Assembly: GCF_001412655.1 (NCBI RefSeq)
Contig: NZ_CP012996.1
Location: 5,952,001 to 6,016,000, forward strand
DNA length: 64,000 nt
Reading direction: 5' to 3'
Source: Pedobacter sp. PACM 27299
GTDB lineage: Bacteria > Bacteroidota > Bacteroidia > Sphingobacteriales > Sphingobacteriaceae
Part shown: positions 44,388-53,311 of the stretch, piece by piece
How the letters are laid out: each line of letters opens with the position of its first letter
How positions within the stretch are numbered: position 1 is the stretch's first letter
Translations under genes and position numbers: made by a program
Notes under the pieces: generated by a model
Database searches by the model: none
What the model saw: only the letters and a program-made list of their open reading frames with translations
What the model was told of the DNA's origin: nothing

Positions 44388-46577
44388 TTAGTTAATACCA
44401 GTACCTCTGTTTACCAGCTCTGATTTCTTAGGATCAGTCAGCTTAATCATATCGGCCATGATCTGTAAACTTTCATCTTCGATAAAGTCAACGTTTTCTT
44501 CTTTCTTCACCTTATCTCCTTTTTTAACCGGAGGCAGGCCTTTTGAAGCTCTTAATTTGTTGATTCTATCCAGAGATTTAGCTTCGAGACTATCACGTTC
44601 TGCTTTAAGTTTGACTTCATTTAAAGTGATAGAAATTTCCCCGTCACGTTTTTTCATGTCTGCAATATCTTGCTCCAGCGTTTTATAATCCAGTGATTTC
44701 GCCATTCTTTCTTCATGACGTTTAACCAGTTCCGGTTTCAATGGACTCAGGTCAGCTACGGCTTTAAAGTTAGATTTAGGCACTTCATCCCAAGGCAAAG
44801 CTGATGGCTCGGTATCTTCTCCAATTTTATTCATTGGGTAAAGAGAAGGGAACTGAATATCCGGCATTACACCTTTATGCTGCGTACTGCTGCCATTCAC
44901 ACGGTAAAACTTAGCCATAGTTAAGTTGATTTGTCCCAATTGAATTGGAGAACCATCTTTAGTGGTGGTCGCGGTCACTTTAGCATCTTTATTTACCAAT
45001 GCTGCGATTCTTTGCAGTAAAGAAGGATTTACCAGCCTGTTTAAGTCGATCGAAGACTGCACAGTTCCTTTACCATAAGTTTGCGTACCCATGATCACTC
45101 CTCTTCCATAATCCTGGATTGCACCAGCAAAAATTTCCGAAGCAGATGCACTCAAACGATCTACCATTACTCCTAGTGGGCCATCCCAGGCTACACCAGG
45201 ATTGGTATCTTCATTTACTTCAATTTCATTTTTTGTGTTTCTCACTTGTACTACCGGGCCTTTATCAATAAACAGACCGGTTAAGTCGATCGCTTCTACT
45301 AATGAACCACCACCATTGGCACGTAAGTCCATCACAATCGCATCCACTTTATCTTTATTTTTCAGTGTATCAATCAATAGTCTCACATCACGTGTGGTAC
45401 TTTTGTAGTTCGGATCACCCGCATTGGCAGCTTTAAAGTCTGCATAGAAAGCAGGAACTCTAATGATTCCAATTTTATAAGGTTTACCATCCGACTGGAT
45501 TGTTTTCACTGTTTTCTTAGCCGACTGGTCTTCCATCACAATACGCTCTCTCATTAATTCAATAATGACAGGTTTAGAGGAAAGCTCACGTCCGGCAGGA
45601 ATGATTTTCAGTCTTACTTTAGTGCCTTTAGGGCCTTTAATTTTAGACACTGAATTGTCGATTCTCCAACCAATGATGTCTTCAAACTCTCCATTACCTT
45701 GCGCTACACCAACGATACGATCGCCAGCACTTAGCAATTTACTTTTGAAAGCAGGACCTCCAGGGATTACTTCATCAATTTTAAGGATATCATTTTCCAA
45801 TTTCAGTCTCGCACCGATGCCCTCGAAAGAGCGGGCCATATCCTCATTGAACTGCTGTGCATTTGCCGGATTAAAATAATTCGTGTGCGGATCGATAGTT
45901 TCTGTGAAAGCATCCATGATCAGTTGAAACACATCCTGATTGTTCACCTTATTGGTCTGAGACTTTAGGTTTTCATATCTTTTAGTCAGGGTTTCTATGT
46001 TTTTCGCTGGCGGTGTACCTGCAATTTTCAAGTTCACCAGGTCGTATTTCACCTTTTTCTTCCAGATGTCCTGTAAACCTGCTTGTGTAGATTCCCAAGG
46101 CATCTTTTCGCGGTCAAACACATAAGTATCATTCTCATCGAAGTCATATTTACCTTTTACCTGAGTTAGCGTATAGTTCAGCCACTCATTGTATCTTTTC
46201 AAATAAACGTTAAAGATGTAAAAAGGTGCACTTAGGTCACCGTTTCTGAAATCATCATCTAAAGCATACCTGAATTGCTCAAAATCCTTAATGTCGGATG
46301 CCAGGAAATAATATCTATATGGATCCAGGTCCTTGATATATTTATCAAGAATCAAAGAAGAAATAGAATCATTCAGCTTTATTTTTTTGTAATTATAATT
46401 CTCTATCAGGCCCACAACCTCTCTAACTACCAATGCCTGGCGTTCGTCGGGCACGATATTACTTACGCCCTTCACTAATTGTTGTGGTTTAGGGGAAGCT
46501 TGGCATGCCAATACAGCAGCAGTAAAGATGACCAGTAATGTTCTTTTTAACATTTCTTTGAATAATTTAAAATCCAT
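44388..46577 (-). CDS. Carboxy-terminal processing protease (Prc/Tsp-like, S41)
   Basis: This 729-residue protein has a lipobox-like signal (TAAVLAC) and an N-terminal TSP_NRD-like region (about 45-220). A PDZ domain (about 230-330; RSFEGIGARLKLEND, IDEVIPGGPA) precedes the S41 catalytic domain. The nucleophile Ser is in SASASEIFAGAIQDYGRG and the Lys in TYGKGTVQ. A Lys/Glu-rich C-terminal DUF3340-type tail follows. It trims periplasmic proteins and cell-wall enzymes. ATG at 46577 is preferred to the in-frame start at 46667; ATG 46553 (MLKRTLL) is also possible. Confidence 0.92.
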   Translation of the reverse strand: MDFKLFKEMLKRTLLVIFTAAVLACQASPKPQQLVKGVSNIVPDERQALVVREVVGLIENYNYKKIKLNDSISSLILDKYIKDLDPYRYYFLASDIKDFEQFRYALDDDFRNGDLSAPFYIFNVYLKRYNEWLNYTLTQVKGKYDFDENDTYVFDREKMPWESTQAGLQDIWKKKVKYDLVNLKIAGTPPAKNIETLTKRYENLKSQTNKVNNQDVFQLIMDAFTETIDPHTNYFNPANAQQFNEDMARSFEGIGARLKLENDILKIDEVIPGGPAFKSKLLSAGDRIVGVAQGNGEFEDIIGWRIDNSVSKIKGPKGTKVRLKIIPAGRELSSKPVIIELMRERIVMEDQSAKKTVKTIQSDGKPYKIGIIRVPAFYADFKAANAGDPNYKSTTRDVRLLIDTLKNKDKVDAIVMDLRANGGGSLVEAIDLTGLFIDKGPVVQVRNTKNEIEVNEDTNPGVAWDGPLGVMVDRLSASASEIFAGAIQDYGRGVIMGTQTYGKGTVQSSIDLNRLVNPSLLQRIAALVNKDAKVTATTTKDGSPIQLGQINLTMAKFYRVNGSSTQHKGVMPDIQFPSLYPMNKIGEDTEPSALPWDEVPKSNFKAVADLSPLKPELVKRHEERMAKSLDYKTLEQDIADMKKRDGEISITLNEVKLKAERDSLEAKSLDRINKLRASKGLPPVKKGDKVKKEENVDFIEDESLQIMADMIKLTDPKKSELVNRGTGIN

Positions 46578-46621
46578 TTTATAATCCACAACTAATATGA
46601 TACCAATATCACGAATAAACA

Positions 46622-46653
46622 GAAAAGAGACAGTATTATTACCGTCTCTTTTC
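46622..46653 (-). terminator. Terminator of the cphB-isoaspartyl peptidase-TPR operon
   Basis: A perfect 10-bp stem (46622-46631 with 46644-46653) with a 12-nt loop lies between the TPR gene and the downstream protease gene on the same strand. The T tract is short, so read-through is possible. Confidence 0.6.
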
Positions 46654-46717
46654 TGTAAACTTATCAAAAGTAATTAAAATACTTATACAAAAACCTATAT
46701 TTTTTAGGTTTGAGCAC

Positions 46718-47398
46718 TTACTTCTTAGCGACTAATTTTGAGGGGATTAGCGCTCTGGTTTCCTTAATACGGGTTTTTAGTTGCGCATTATTTACCGTTT
46801 TTAACAGCAGTTCTGCCCTATTCAGATCCTTTAAGGCAAGGTTATATTCTTTTTTCTTTATTTTCACCTGAGCGATCCCGATCACCGACTCGACATAAGC
46901 GCTATTGTTATTGAGCTGTTTGGCGATGATCCCCTGCTGGGTATAAAACCAGAGTGCTTGTGTCAATTTATTGGCTGCAAAATAAATCCTGCCCAGTTGA
47001 TAATAAGATTCCATCTGACCGGCTTTACTGCCAATTCTGGAATAATTTTTTAACGCCACATTCAGGATCACCTGCTCTGCTTCCGTGTAATGGTTCATCA
47101 GCAAATGAACATTACCAAGTTTCATCAATGCTTCTCCGTAGCGAACAAACAATTTGGAGGAATTGAACTCGAATGCTGCTTTAGCGTATAAATTCAGGGC
47201 ATCATTCAGGTCACCTCTTCTTTCATTCTTCATCGCCTCCGCAAAATAGGTATTGCCATCTGCCTCTTCCATACTGGAGGTGACAATATTAATGGCTCCG
47301 CTCGTAACTGGTGGTTCTTGAGGAATAAAAGTATTGGTTTGTGTCATTGCCTTTCCTGAAAAGAATAGGAAAAGAATGACTAAACAAAGTTTGTTCAT
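46718..47398 (-). CDS. Tetratricopeptide-repeat exported protein
   Basis: This 226-residue protein has a signal peptide (about 1-19; MNKLCLVILFLFFSGKAMTQ) and about four TPR-like helical pairs (FAEAMKNERRGDLNDALNLY, AEQVILNVALKNYSRIGSKA, ESYYQLGRIYFAANKLTQAL, SVIGIAQVKIKKKEYNLAL). It is probably a periplasmic protein-binding scaffold. ATG at 47398 begins the signal peptide. It follows the isoaspartyl peptidase gene after 20 bp, so it is last in the cphB operon; a link to cyanophycin is by position only. Confidence 0.82.
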   Translation of the reverse strand: MNKLCLVILFLFFSGKAMTQTNTFIPQEPPVTSGAINIVTSSMEEADGNTYFAEAMKNERRGDLNDALNLYAKAAFEFNSSKLFVRYGEALMKLGNVHLLMNHYTEAEQVILNVALKNYSRIGSKAGQMESYYQLGRIYFAANKLTQALWFYTQQGIIAKQLNNNSAYVESVIGIAQVKIKKKEYNLALKDLNRAELLLKTVNNAQLKTRIKETRALIPSKLVAKK

Positions 47399-47418
47399 CT
47401 TGTAAAGATATAACAAAT

Positions 47419-48261
47419 TTAGTTAAACACCTGTAAACTACCGTCAAATGCCGCCCATACCATATAGGCATGAGAGTCGGTATGGTATACTTCTCCAGAG
47501 GCAGTAATGCCGATTACTCCGGCAAAACCATCAACAGTTTTCAATTCTTCAAAGGATTTATCACAAGCATGTTTTAACGTAAAGCCGTCAGTTACACGGG
47601 TCACGATTTTTGCGGCCAGTGCTGCACTGACAATATCTTCTCCAACGCCGGTACAAGAAATCCCTGCATGGTCATTGGCAAAATTTCCTGCTACGGTAGC
47701 CGAATCACTCACGCGGCAAGGGATTTCAAATCCTTTTCCTCCTGTGGAAGTCGCTGCTGCCAGATTTCCATCGACATCTAAAGCCACACAGCCAACCGTT
47801 CCTAACCTGGAAGATTGTGCGAGTTTCTGCTCATATTCCTGCTGTCTTTGTGGAATGATTGGATTGAAAAAGCCAAATCCTTGCTCGGTTGCAAAGTTCA
47901 ATGCGCCTTCCCCACTCAATACACGATCGTCGTAAGCCAATAGCTTTTCAGAAACCTGTATTGGATTTTTAATATTTTGAATGTTGATCACCCCACTGAA
48001 TTTCAGGCTTTTGCCATCCATTAAAGAGGCACTCAACCGCAGTTGTCCGTCGCTTTGAATCTGTGAGCCCAGGCCGGCATTAAAAAGCGGGTTGTCCTCT
48101 AATAAGCTCACTGCATAAACCACCGTTTCTAATGCGGTATGTGTGTTTAAATAAGCGTATGATTGGCTAACGATTGCCGAAAGGGCTTCCTGTTTTGCTA
48201 TTTTCGTTTCCTGATTGGTTCCAGACTCACTGAAAAAGCCACCATGAATAATAATTTTCAT
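47419..48261 (-). CDS. Isoaspartyl peptidase/L-asparaginase (plant type)
   Basis: This 280-residue Ntn hydrolase splits itself before the nucleophile Thr in LGTVGCVALDVDGNLAAATS (about residue 147) into alpha and beta subunits. NPLFNAGLGSQ near 55 and AGNFANDHAGISCTGVGE near 178 match the family. In cyanophycin breakdown such an enzyme hydrolyses the beta-Asp-Arg dipeptide released by CphB to aspartate and arginine. It lies 27 bp after cphB in the same operon, supporting that role. Confidence 0.93.
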   Translation of the reverse strand: MKIIIHGGFFSESGTNQETKIAKQEALSAIVSQSYAYLNTHTALETVVYAVSLLEDNPLFNAGLGSQIQSDGQLRLSASLMDGKSLKFSGVINIQNIKNPIQVSEKLLAYDDRVLSGEGALNFATEQGFGFFNPIIPQRQQEYEQKLAQSSRLGTVGCVALDVDGNLAAATSTGGKGFEIPCRVSDSATVAGNFANDHAGISCTGVGEDIVSAALAAKIVTRVTDGFTLKHACDKSFEELKTVDGFAGVIGITASGEVYHTDSHAYMVWAAFDGSLQVFN

Positions 48262-48288
48262 CCTAATAATTTGGGCTGTGAATTAATC

Positions 48289-49164
48289 TTAATCTACGGG
48301 AATCACCTTGGGATGATGAATGGTCAGTTTATGTTCATGGAGGTCATAAATATCACCATCACACATTACATGAACCGTCATATTGCTGATAGAAACCGGT
48401 TGTCCCATTTCCACATCAGTCAGATTGGTATCGGTCATATTTCTACCATCTACCAGAATGACCATGCCGGATCCAATGGCTTCCATGATATTTCCACCGG
48501 AAATAAACAGCCCTGTATCTTCTCCTAAGCCAATTCCCAGGATGCCTGGGCTACTTGCTGTTGCATATAATAACCTGCCAATCCTTCCTCTCTGCACAAA
48601 ATGAGTATCTACAATCACCCCATCAATAAAACCAAGTCCGCCAGTAATTTTAACCTCGCCTTTCAGCAAGGCATCTTTACTGCTGCCCTGATAAATCATG
48701 TTTTTTGAGCTCGCCGCAGCACCTGCAGAGGTTCCGGCAATCACTACCGGCTCGTCCTGATACTTGTCCAGCAAAATCTGATGGATGGCCGTGCCGCCAA
48801 AAATAGAAGACAAACGCAATTGATCACCACCGGTAAAAACAATGACATCAGCAGCTTTGATCCTCGCACAGTTCTCTTCTGAATTGGCTTGCTCTCTGCT
48901 AGTGATGTTTAAAACACCTACATCCTGAACATCCAATTGTGCAAAAGCTTTGATGTATTCTTCTCCTACCCGCTCTGGAATTAAAGAGGCAGTAGTCATG
49001 ATTTCAAAACGAGATGCAGTGCCTTTTATAGATTCCGTCGTGATTTTCTTCAGAATTCCTCTTTCAAAGAAATTCATATTCTGGGGCAATCCAAAAGTTG
49101 TCTCTGTGAAACTTCCCGTGTTGATTGCACCCCCTATTATTATTAGCTTACCCTTCGGAGTCAT
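48289..49164 (-). CDS. cphB: Cyanophycinase
   Basis: This 291-residue S51-family peptidase releases beta-Asp-Arg dipeptides from cyanophycin. It shows the start GKLIIIGGAINTG, VIVFTGGDQLRLSSIF near residue 110, the nucleophile Ser in VIAGTSAGAAASS near 145 and GGLGFIDGVIVDTHFVQRGR near 173 with the catalytic His. No signal peptide is seen, so it acts inside the cell. It is first in an operon with the isoaspartyl peptidase and TPR genes and divergent from cphA. Confidence 0.95.
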   Translation of the reverse strand: MTPKGKLIIIGGAINTGSFTETTFGLPQNMNFFERGILKKITTESIKGTASRFEIMTTASLIPERVGEEYIKAFAQLDVQDVGVLNITSREQANSEENCARIKAADVIVFTGGDQLRLSSIFGGTAIHQILLDKYQDEPVVIAGTSAGAAASSKNMIYQGSSKDALLKGEVKITGGLGFIDGVIVDTHFVQRGRIGRLLYATASSPGILGIGLGEDTGLFISGGNIMEAIGSGMVILVDGRNMTDTNLTDVEMGQPVSISNMTVHVMCDGDIYDLHEHKLTIHHPKVIPVD

Positions 49165-49189
49165 TATAAATCTTTTCGTTCCTAAATTT

Positions 49190-49197
49190 CAAATATA
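49190..49197 (-). promoter_or_regulatory. -7 box of the cphB operon
   Basis: On the minus strand TATATTTG matches TAnnTTTG, 25 nt before the cphB ATG, with ATTG (49216-49219) about 18 bp upstream. No clear cphA promoter was found in the 270-bp divergent gap (49165-49434). Confidence 0.45.
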
Positions 49198-49434
49198 TAG
49201 GGTAATGCTCAATATCAATGAATTATTTATCAATATTAATACCTTATCAACATTTCGATTTAGCACAATAATCCGTCCGTTATTGAATGTAAAATATATT
49301 ACCAAGATTTAACTGGGTTCATCGCAATATTTTCGGAAAAAAACCTAACTTTAATCACTCCGTTCGACCTTATCCAAGAAACTGATAACTTCCCCGTAAT
49401 ATGGTCACTACCAACACAAAATAACAAATCTAGA

Positions 49435-52050
49435 ATGAAAATATTAGGCATACAGGTGCTCCGCGGACCAAATATATGGTCTATCAAAAGAAAAAAATTA
49501 ATTCAAATGCGACTGGACCTGGAGGAAATGGAACAGTATCCTACCAATTTGATTGACGGATTTGGAGAAAGAATCGAAAAATTAATCCCTACATTATATA
49601 CACATCGCTGTTCCAAAGGCGAACCCGGAGGCTTACTCATGAGGATCGAAGAAGGAACCTGGATGGGCCATGTGATTGAACATATTGCCTTAGAAATCCA
49701 GACACTTGCTGGGATGGATACAGGATTTGGCAGAACACGCCAGACTAAAACTGAGGGTATTTACAATGTTGTTTTCAGCTATTTAGAAGAAAAAGCTGGT
49801 CTTTACGCTGCAGAATCGGCCGTAAGAATCGCGGAAGCATTAATTGCAGGCACAGACTACGACCTGGAACACGACATCCAAAAGATGCGCGAACTGAGGG
49901 AACTGGAACGTTTAGGCCCAAGTACAGGTTCTATCGTTGACGAAGCCATTTCAAGAGACATTCCATGGATCAGGTTAAATAAAAGCTCATTGGTGCAATT
50001 GGGTTACGGAAAAAATCAAGTCCGTTTCCGCGCTACCATGACCGAAAGAACAAACTCTATTGCAGTAGATATCGCCTGTAATAAGGATGAGACCAAGCGT
50101 TTACTTCAGGATTCAGCAATTCCCGTTGCAAAAGGGGTAACGATCTGGAATCCGGAAGAACTGGAAGATGCCATCAAAAATGTAGGCTACCCATTGGTAT
50201 TCAAACCATTGGACGGAAACCATGGAAAAGGTGCTACGATTAACGTAAAGACTGATGAAGCTGCCAAAGCTGCTTTTGAATATGCACAGCAATATTCGAA
50301 GAAGGTCATTATTGAGAAGTTCATCACCGGTTATGATTTCAGAATTCTGGTGATCGACCATCAAATGGTCGCCGCAGCATTACGCGTTCCTGCACATGTG
50401 ACTGGAAACGGTCAGCTGAGTATCCAGGAGCTCATCGACAAAGAAAATCTTGATCCAAGAAGAGGATACGGGCATGAAAATGTACTAACCGAAATCAGTG
50501 TAGACAGGGACACCCTGGACTTACTGGCTAAAAAAGAATATACACTGGATACCGTTCCTCCGCAAGGAGAAATCGTGTACCTGAAATCTACTGCCAACCT
50601 GAGTACAGGTGGAACTTCAATAGACGTAACAGACCTGGTTCACCCTCAAAATGTATTCATCTCTGAACGCATTTCCAGAGTAATCGGGCTGGACATCTGC
50701 GGCATTGATATCATGGCGGAAAATTTAACACAGCCACTTACAGAAAATGGAGGTGTAGTACTCGAAGTCAACGCAGCGCCAGGATTCAGAATGCACCTTG
50801 CCCCAAGCGAAGGCTTACCAAGGAATGTTGCTGCTCCAGTGATTGACATGTTATACCCTCCTGGAAAATCTACCAGAATCCCAATTATTGCGGTGACCGG
50901 CACCAATGGTAAGACAACCACTACCAGGCTAATCGCGCATATTGTGAAAAGTAATGGTACCAGAGTAGGTTTCACCACCTCTGACGGAATCTATGTACAA
51001 AATACGATGCTAATGAAAGGTGACACCACCGGACCTGTCAGCGCAGAGTTTATCCTAAGAGATCCTACCGTAGAATTTGCAGTACTGGAAACGGCAAGAG
51101 GAGGTATTCTTAGAGCAGGTCTGGGTTTCAACCACTGCGATATCGGGGTCATTACGAATATTCAGGAAGACCATCTTGGCATTTCCGACATTCATACGCT
51201 GGACGACCTGGCAAGAGTGAAATCTGTGATTATCGGATCTGTGAAGAGAAGTGGCTGGGGTGTGTTAAATGCAGACAATAAGTACTGCATTAAGATTGCC
51301 AATGCTGCAGATTGTAACATCGCCTATTTCAGTATGGACGAGAAAAACCCGGTCATAGTAGAACACTGTAAAGCTGGAGGTATTGCTGCTATTTATGAAA
51401 ATGGATACATTACTGTAAAAAAAGGAGACTGGAAAATCAGGGTAGAAAAAGTAACTCATGTGCCTTTAACATTTGGTGGCAGTGTTGAATTTATGATCCA
51501 GAATGTCCTTGCGGCAACGCTTGCGACCTTCCTTTGCGGTTATAAAATTGAAGACATCAGGATGTCTTTGGAGACTTTCATTCCTTCTGCTGCACAAACA
51601 CCGGGTAGGATGAATACTTTCAAATTTAAGGAGTTTAAAATCATGGTCGATTTTGCACACAATCCGGACGGTTTTAACGGGATCAAGTCTTACTTGAAAA
51701 CGGTAGACGCGACAGAGCATATCGGCGTAATTTCTGCCACAGGCGATAGAAGAGATTCAGACAATTTAGAAATTGCCAGGATTTCGGCGCAGATGTTTGA
51801 TAAGATCATTATATGTCAGGAGAAATACCTTCGTGGCAGACCTCCTCAGGAACTGATCGATTTATTGATCACTGGGATCCGTGAGGTGAAACCGGATATG
51901 GACATCATCATCAATAACAATGGGGATGACTGCTTGAAATATATTATGGCCACTGCGCGTTCCGGCTCGTTCTTCACGATTTTAAGTGACACGATTGACG
52001 ATGCGATTGTAAAAGTAACAGATTACCTCGATAAAGAATTTGGGGTTTAA
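49435..52050 (+). CDS. cphA: Cyanophycin synthetase
   Basis: This 871-residue CphA1-length enzyme makes multi-L-arginyl-poly-L-aspartate from Asp and Arg with ATP. The N-terminal domain (about 1-160; EGTWMGHVIEHIALEIQTLA) is followed by an ATP-grasp domain (about 210-475; FKPLDGNHGKGATINV, VLEVNAAPGFRMHLAP). A Mur-ligase-like domain (about 480-871) carries the P-loop VTGTNGKTTTTRL and a MurE-type tail (MVDFAHNPDGFNGIKSYL, SATGDRRDSDN). It is divergent from cphB and followed by a structured 3' element. It polymerises in the cytoplasm as insoluble granules. Confidence 0.96.
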   Translation: MKILGIQVLRGPNIWSIKRKKLIQMRLDLEEMEQYPTNLIDGFGERIEKLIPTLYTHRCSKGEPGGLLMRIEEGTWMGHVIEHIALEIQTLAGMDTGFGRTRQTKTEGIYNVVFSYLEEKAGLYAAESAVRIAEALIAGTDYDLEHDIQKMRELRELERLGPSTGSIVDEAISRDIPWIRLNKSSLVQLGYGKNQVRFRATMTERTNSIAVDIACNKDETKRLLQDSAIPVAKGVTIWNPEELEDAIKNVGYPLVFKPLDGNHGKGATINVKTDEAAKAAFEYAQQYSKKVIIEKFITGYDFRILVIDHQMVAAALRVPAHVTGNGQLSIQELIDKENLDPRRGYGHENVLTEISVDRDTLDLLAKKEYTLDTVPPQGEIVYLKSTANLSTGGTSIDVTDLVHPQNVFISERISRVIGLDICGIDIMAENLTQPLTENGGVVLEVNAAPGFRMHLAPSEGLPRNVAAPVIDMLYPPGKSTRIPIIAVTGTNGKTTTTRLIAHIVKSNGTRVGFTTSDGIYVQNTMLMKGDTTGPVSAEFILRDPTVEFAVLETARGGILRAGLGFNHCDIGVITNIQEDHLGISDIHTLDDLARVKSVIIGSVKRSGWGVLNADNKYCIKIANAADCNIAYFSMDEKNPVIVEHCKAGGIAAIYENGYITVKKGDWKIRVEKVTHVPLTFGGSVEFMIQNVLAATLATFLCGYKIEDIRMSLETFIPSAAQTPGRMNTFKFKEFKIMVDFAHNPDGFNGIKSYLKTVDATEHIGVISATGDRRDSDNLEIARISAQMFDKIIICQEKYLRGRPPQELIDLLITGIREVKPDMDIIINNNGDDCLKYIMATARSGSFFTILSDTIDDAIVKVTDYLDKEFGV

Positions 52051-52056
52051 ATAACG

Positions 52057-52170
52057 GTTCTGCCCATTTGGGATGGTGCAGAACAACAAAATGGGAGTTC
52101 TCTTTTCAGCCTCGAATCTTTGCGGAAACGCAAATATTCACAGGTCTTCAAAGAAAACTCCCGTTTTTTA
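52057..52170 (+). ncRNA. Two-hairpin structured RNA element after cphA, ending in a U tract
   Basis: Six bases after the cphA stop, GTTCTGC-CCAT (52057-52067) pairs with ATGG-T-GCAGAAC (52073-52084). A second, larger hairpin spans 52093-52162: a 12-bp outer stem (52093-52105 with 52150-52162) with one C-A mismatch, inner stems (CCT/AGG, GAAT/ATTC) and a tip stem TTTGCG/CGCAAA (52119-52134) closed by a GAAA GNRA tetraloop. Six Ts follow (52164-52169). It may be only a terminator, but the internal loops and tetraloop suggest a regulatory or processed RNA. The remaining sequence to 52284 shows nothing clear. Confidence 0.45.
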
Positions 52171-52284
52171 TGCAACTCAATTAGCTGCTGATTACTAAAC
52201 TTTTATAGTTGCTTTAGATACATCCTCAGGTATTACAATTTTTAGTAGCTGTGCTCCCTTAGATTTTATACTTTCCTCAAATAT

Positions 52285-52845
52285 TTAAAGTCTGCTCAGC
52301 TTAAAGTAGCCCAAATGGATTTCATCCTCTGGCAAACCTTCTTTCAAAGTAATTTTCAGTTCGTAATTGCTTTTTATCGATTCATGCAATACATCGGCCA
52401 CCTCAAAAGCATCATCTACATCTACACCGTACTTATCATCAATATGAGAACTTGCGCCCTCAAAGCCGGCATGTTTGTAAAATGCAGTTTGTTTGGCTTG
52501 CTGTATGGCGCTTGCCATATCAGGAGCAACAATGAGCAGCTTATAGTGAGGCTCATCAAACTCATTCCGTTTATAGCCACCAAGGTTCATGAAAAACAAT
52601 TTGTGCTCCTGTGCTTCTTTTAAAGTACCAGCGGGCACTACTTCTATTTGATAGCTATCAACAGCTGTTACTTCACGCCAGGCGTCTACATGGATTTTTT
52701 CTCCTGCTTCGGGCCAGCAATCAAGAATTTCTTGTTTCAGATCTTTTAAGGCCGATGCGACAGAGAACAGCATGTCATGCTGTTCAATCCGACGTGGCGG
52801 CGGTGTGCAGCCTAGCATCAGCATAAACAGTTTTGGTGATTCCAT
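52285..52845 (-). CDS. DUF1543 protein
   Basis: This 186-residue protein matches the DUF1543 pattern: ESPKLFMLMLGCTPP at the start, an EQHDMLFSVA segment, and DAWREVTAVDSYQIEVV, FFMNLGGYKRNEFDEPHYK and DDKYGVDVDDAFEVAD further on. The family often comes as two similar halves, and both appear here (about 5-90 and 95-186). Function unknown. ATG at 52845 is preferred to a TTG frame start at 52854. It is the last gene of the fumC operon, 14 bp after the phosphatase gene. Confidence 0.85.
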   Translation of the reverse strand: MESPKLFMLMLGCTPPPRRIEQHDMLFSVASALKDLKQEILDCWPEAGEKIHVDAWREVTAVDSYQIEVVPAGTLKEAQEHKLFFMNLGGYKRNEFDEPHYKLLIVAPDMASAIQQAKQTAFYKHAGFEGASSHIDDKYGVDVDDAFEVADVLHESIKSNYELKITLKEGLPEDEIHLGYFKLSRL

Positions 52846-52859
52846 AGGAGGCAATAAGA

Positions 52860-53306
52860 TTAGGATTGGGCTTTTATTTCTTCCAGAATTTGTTTGCAGC
52901 GTGCTTCGATTTGCAAAAATACCGGTTCAAACAATTTATCATCAAAATAAGGGTCTGCAACTTCCAGGTTTTCTGGTAAGAAAAGCATGACTTTTTCACG
53001 GTGATGCGCTTCATCTGCGAGCCTCAAGACATCTTTTTCGTTCTGCTGATCCATCACCAGAATTTTGTCGAATGCTTCAAAGTGATCCGCATTAAAGTGT
53101 CTGGCTCTTTGTTTGGAGATGTCATAGCCATGCTTTTTTGCGATAGCAATACTTCTTTTATCGGCAGGCTCGTTGATATGCCAGTCGCCGGTACCAGCAG
53201 AAGCAATCTGCCAATCCAAACCTTCTGCTTCCACCAAATGGCGCATCACGCCTTCCGCAAGCGGGGAACGGCAGATATTGCCCAGGCAAACCATTAGAAT
53301 TTTCAT
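52860..53306 (-). CDS. Low-molecular-weight protein-tyrosine phosphatase
   Basis: This 148-residue enzyme has the P-loop CLGNICRSPLAEG (nucleophile Cys7, Arg13) at the N-terminus and the catalytic DP loop in VADPYFDDKLFEP near residue 113. It removes phosphate from tyrosines, or acts as a related arsenate-reductase-like phosphatase. It lies 5 bp after the S1/P1 nuclease gene. Length is normal. Confidence 0.94.
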   Translation of the reverse strand: MKILMVCLGNICRSPLAEGVMRHLVEAEGLDWQIASAGTGDWHINEPADKRSIAIAKKHGYDISKQRARHFNADHFEAFDKILVMDQQNEKDVLRLADEAHHREKVMLFLPENLEVADPYFDDKLFEPVFLQIEARCKQILEEIKAQS

Positions 53307-53311
53307 ATCTC

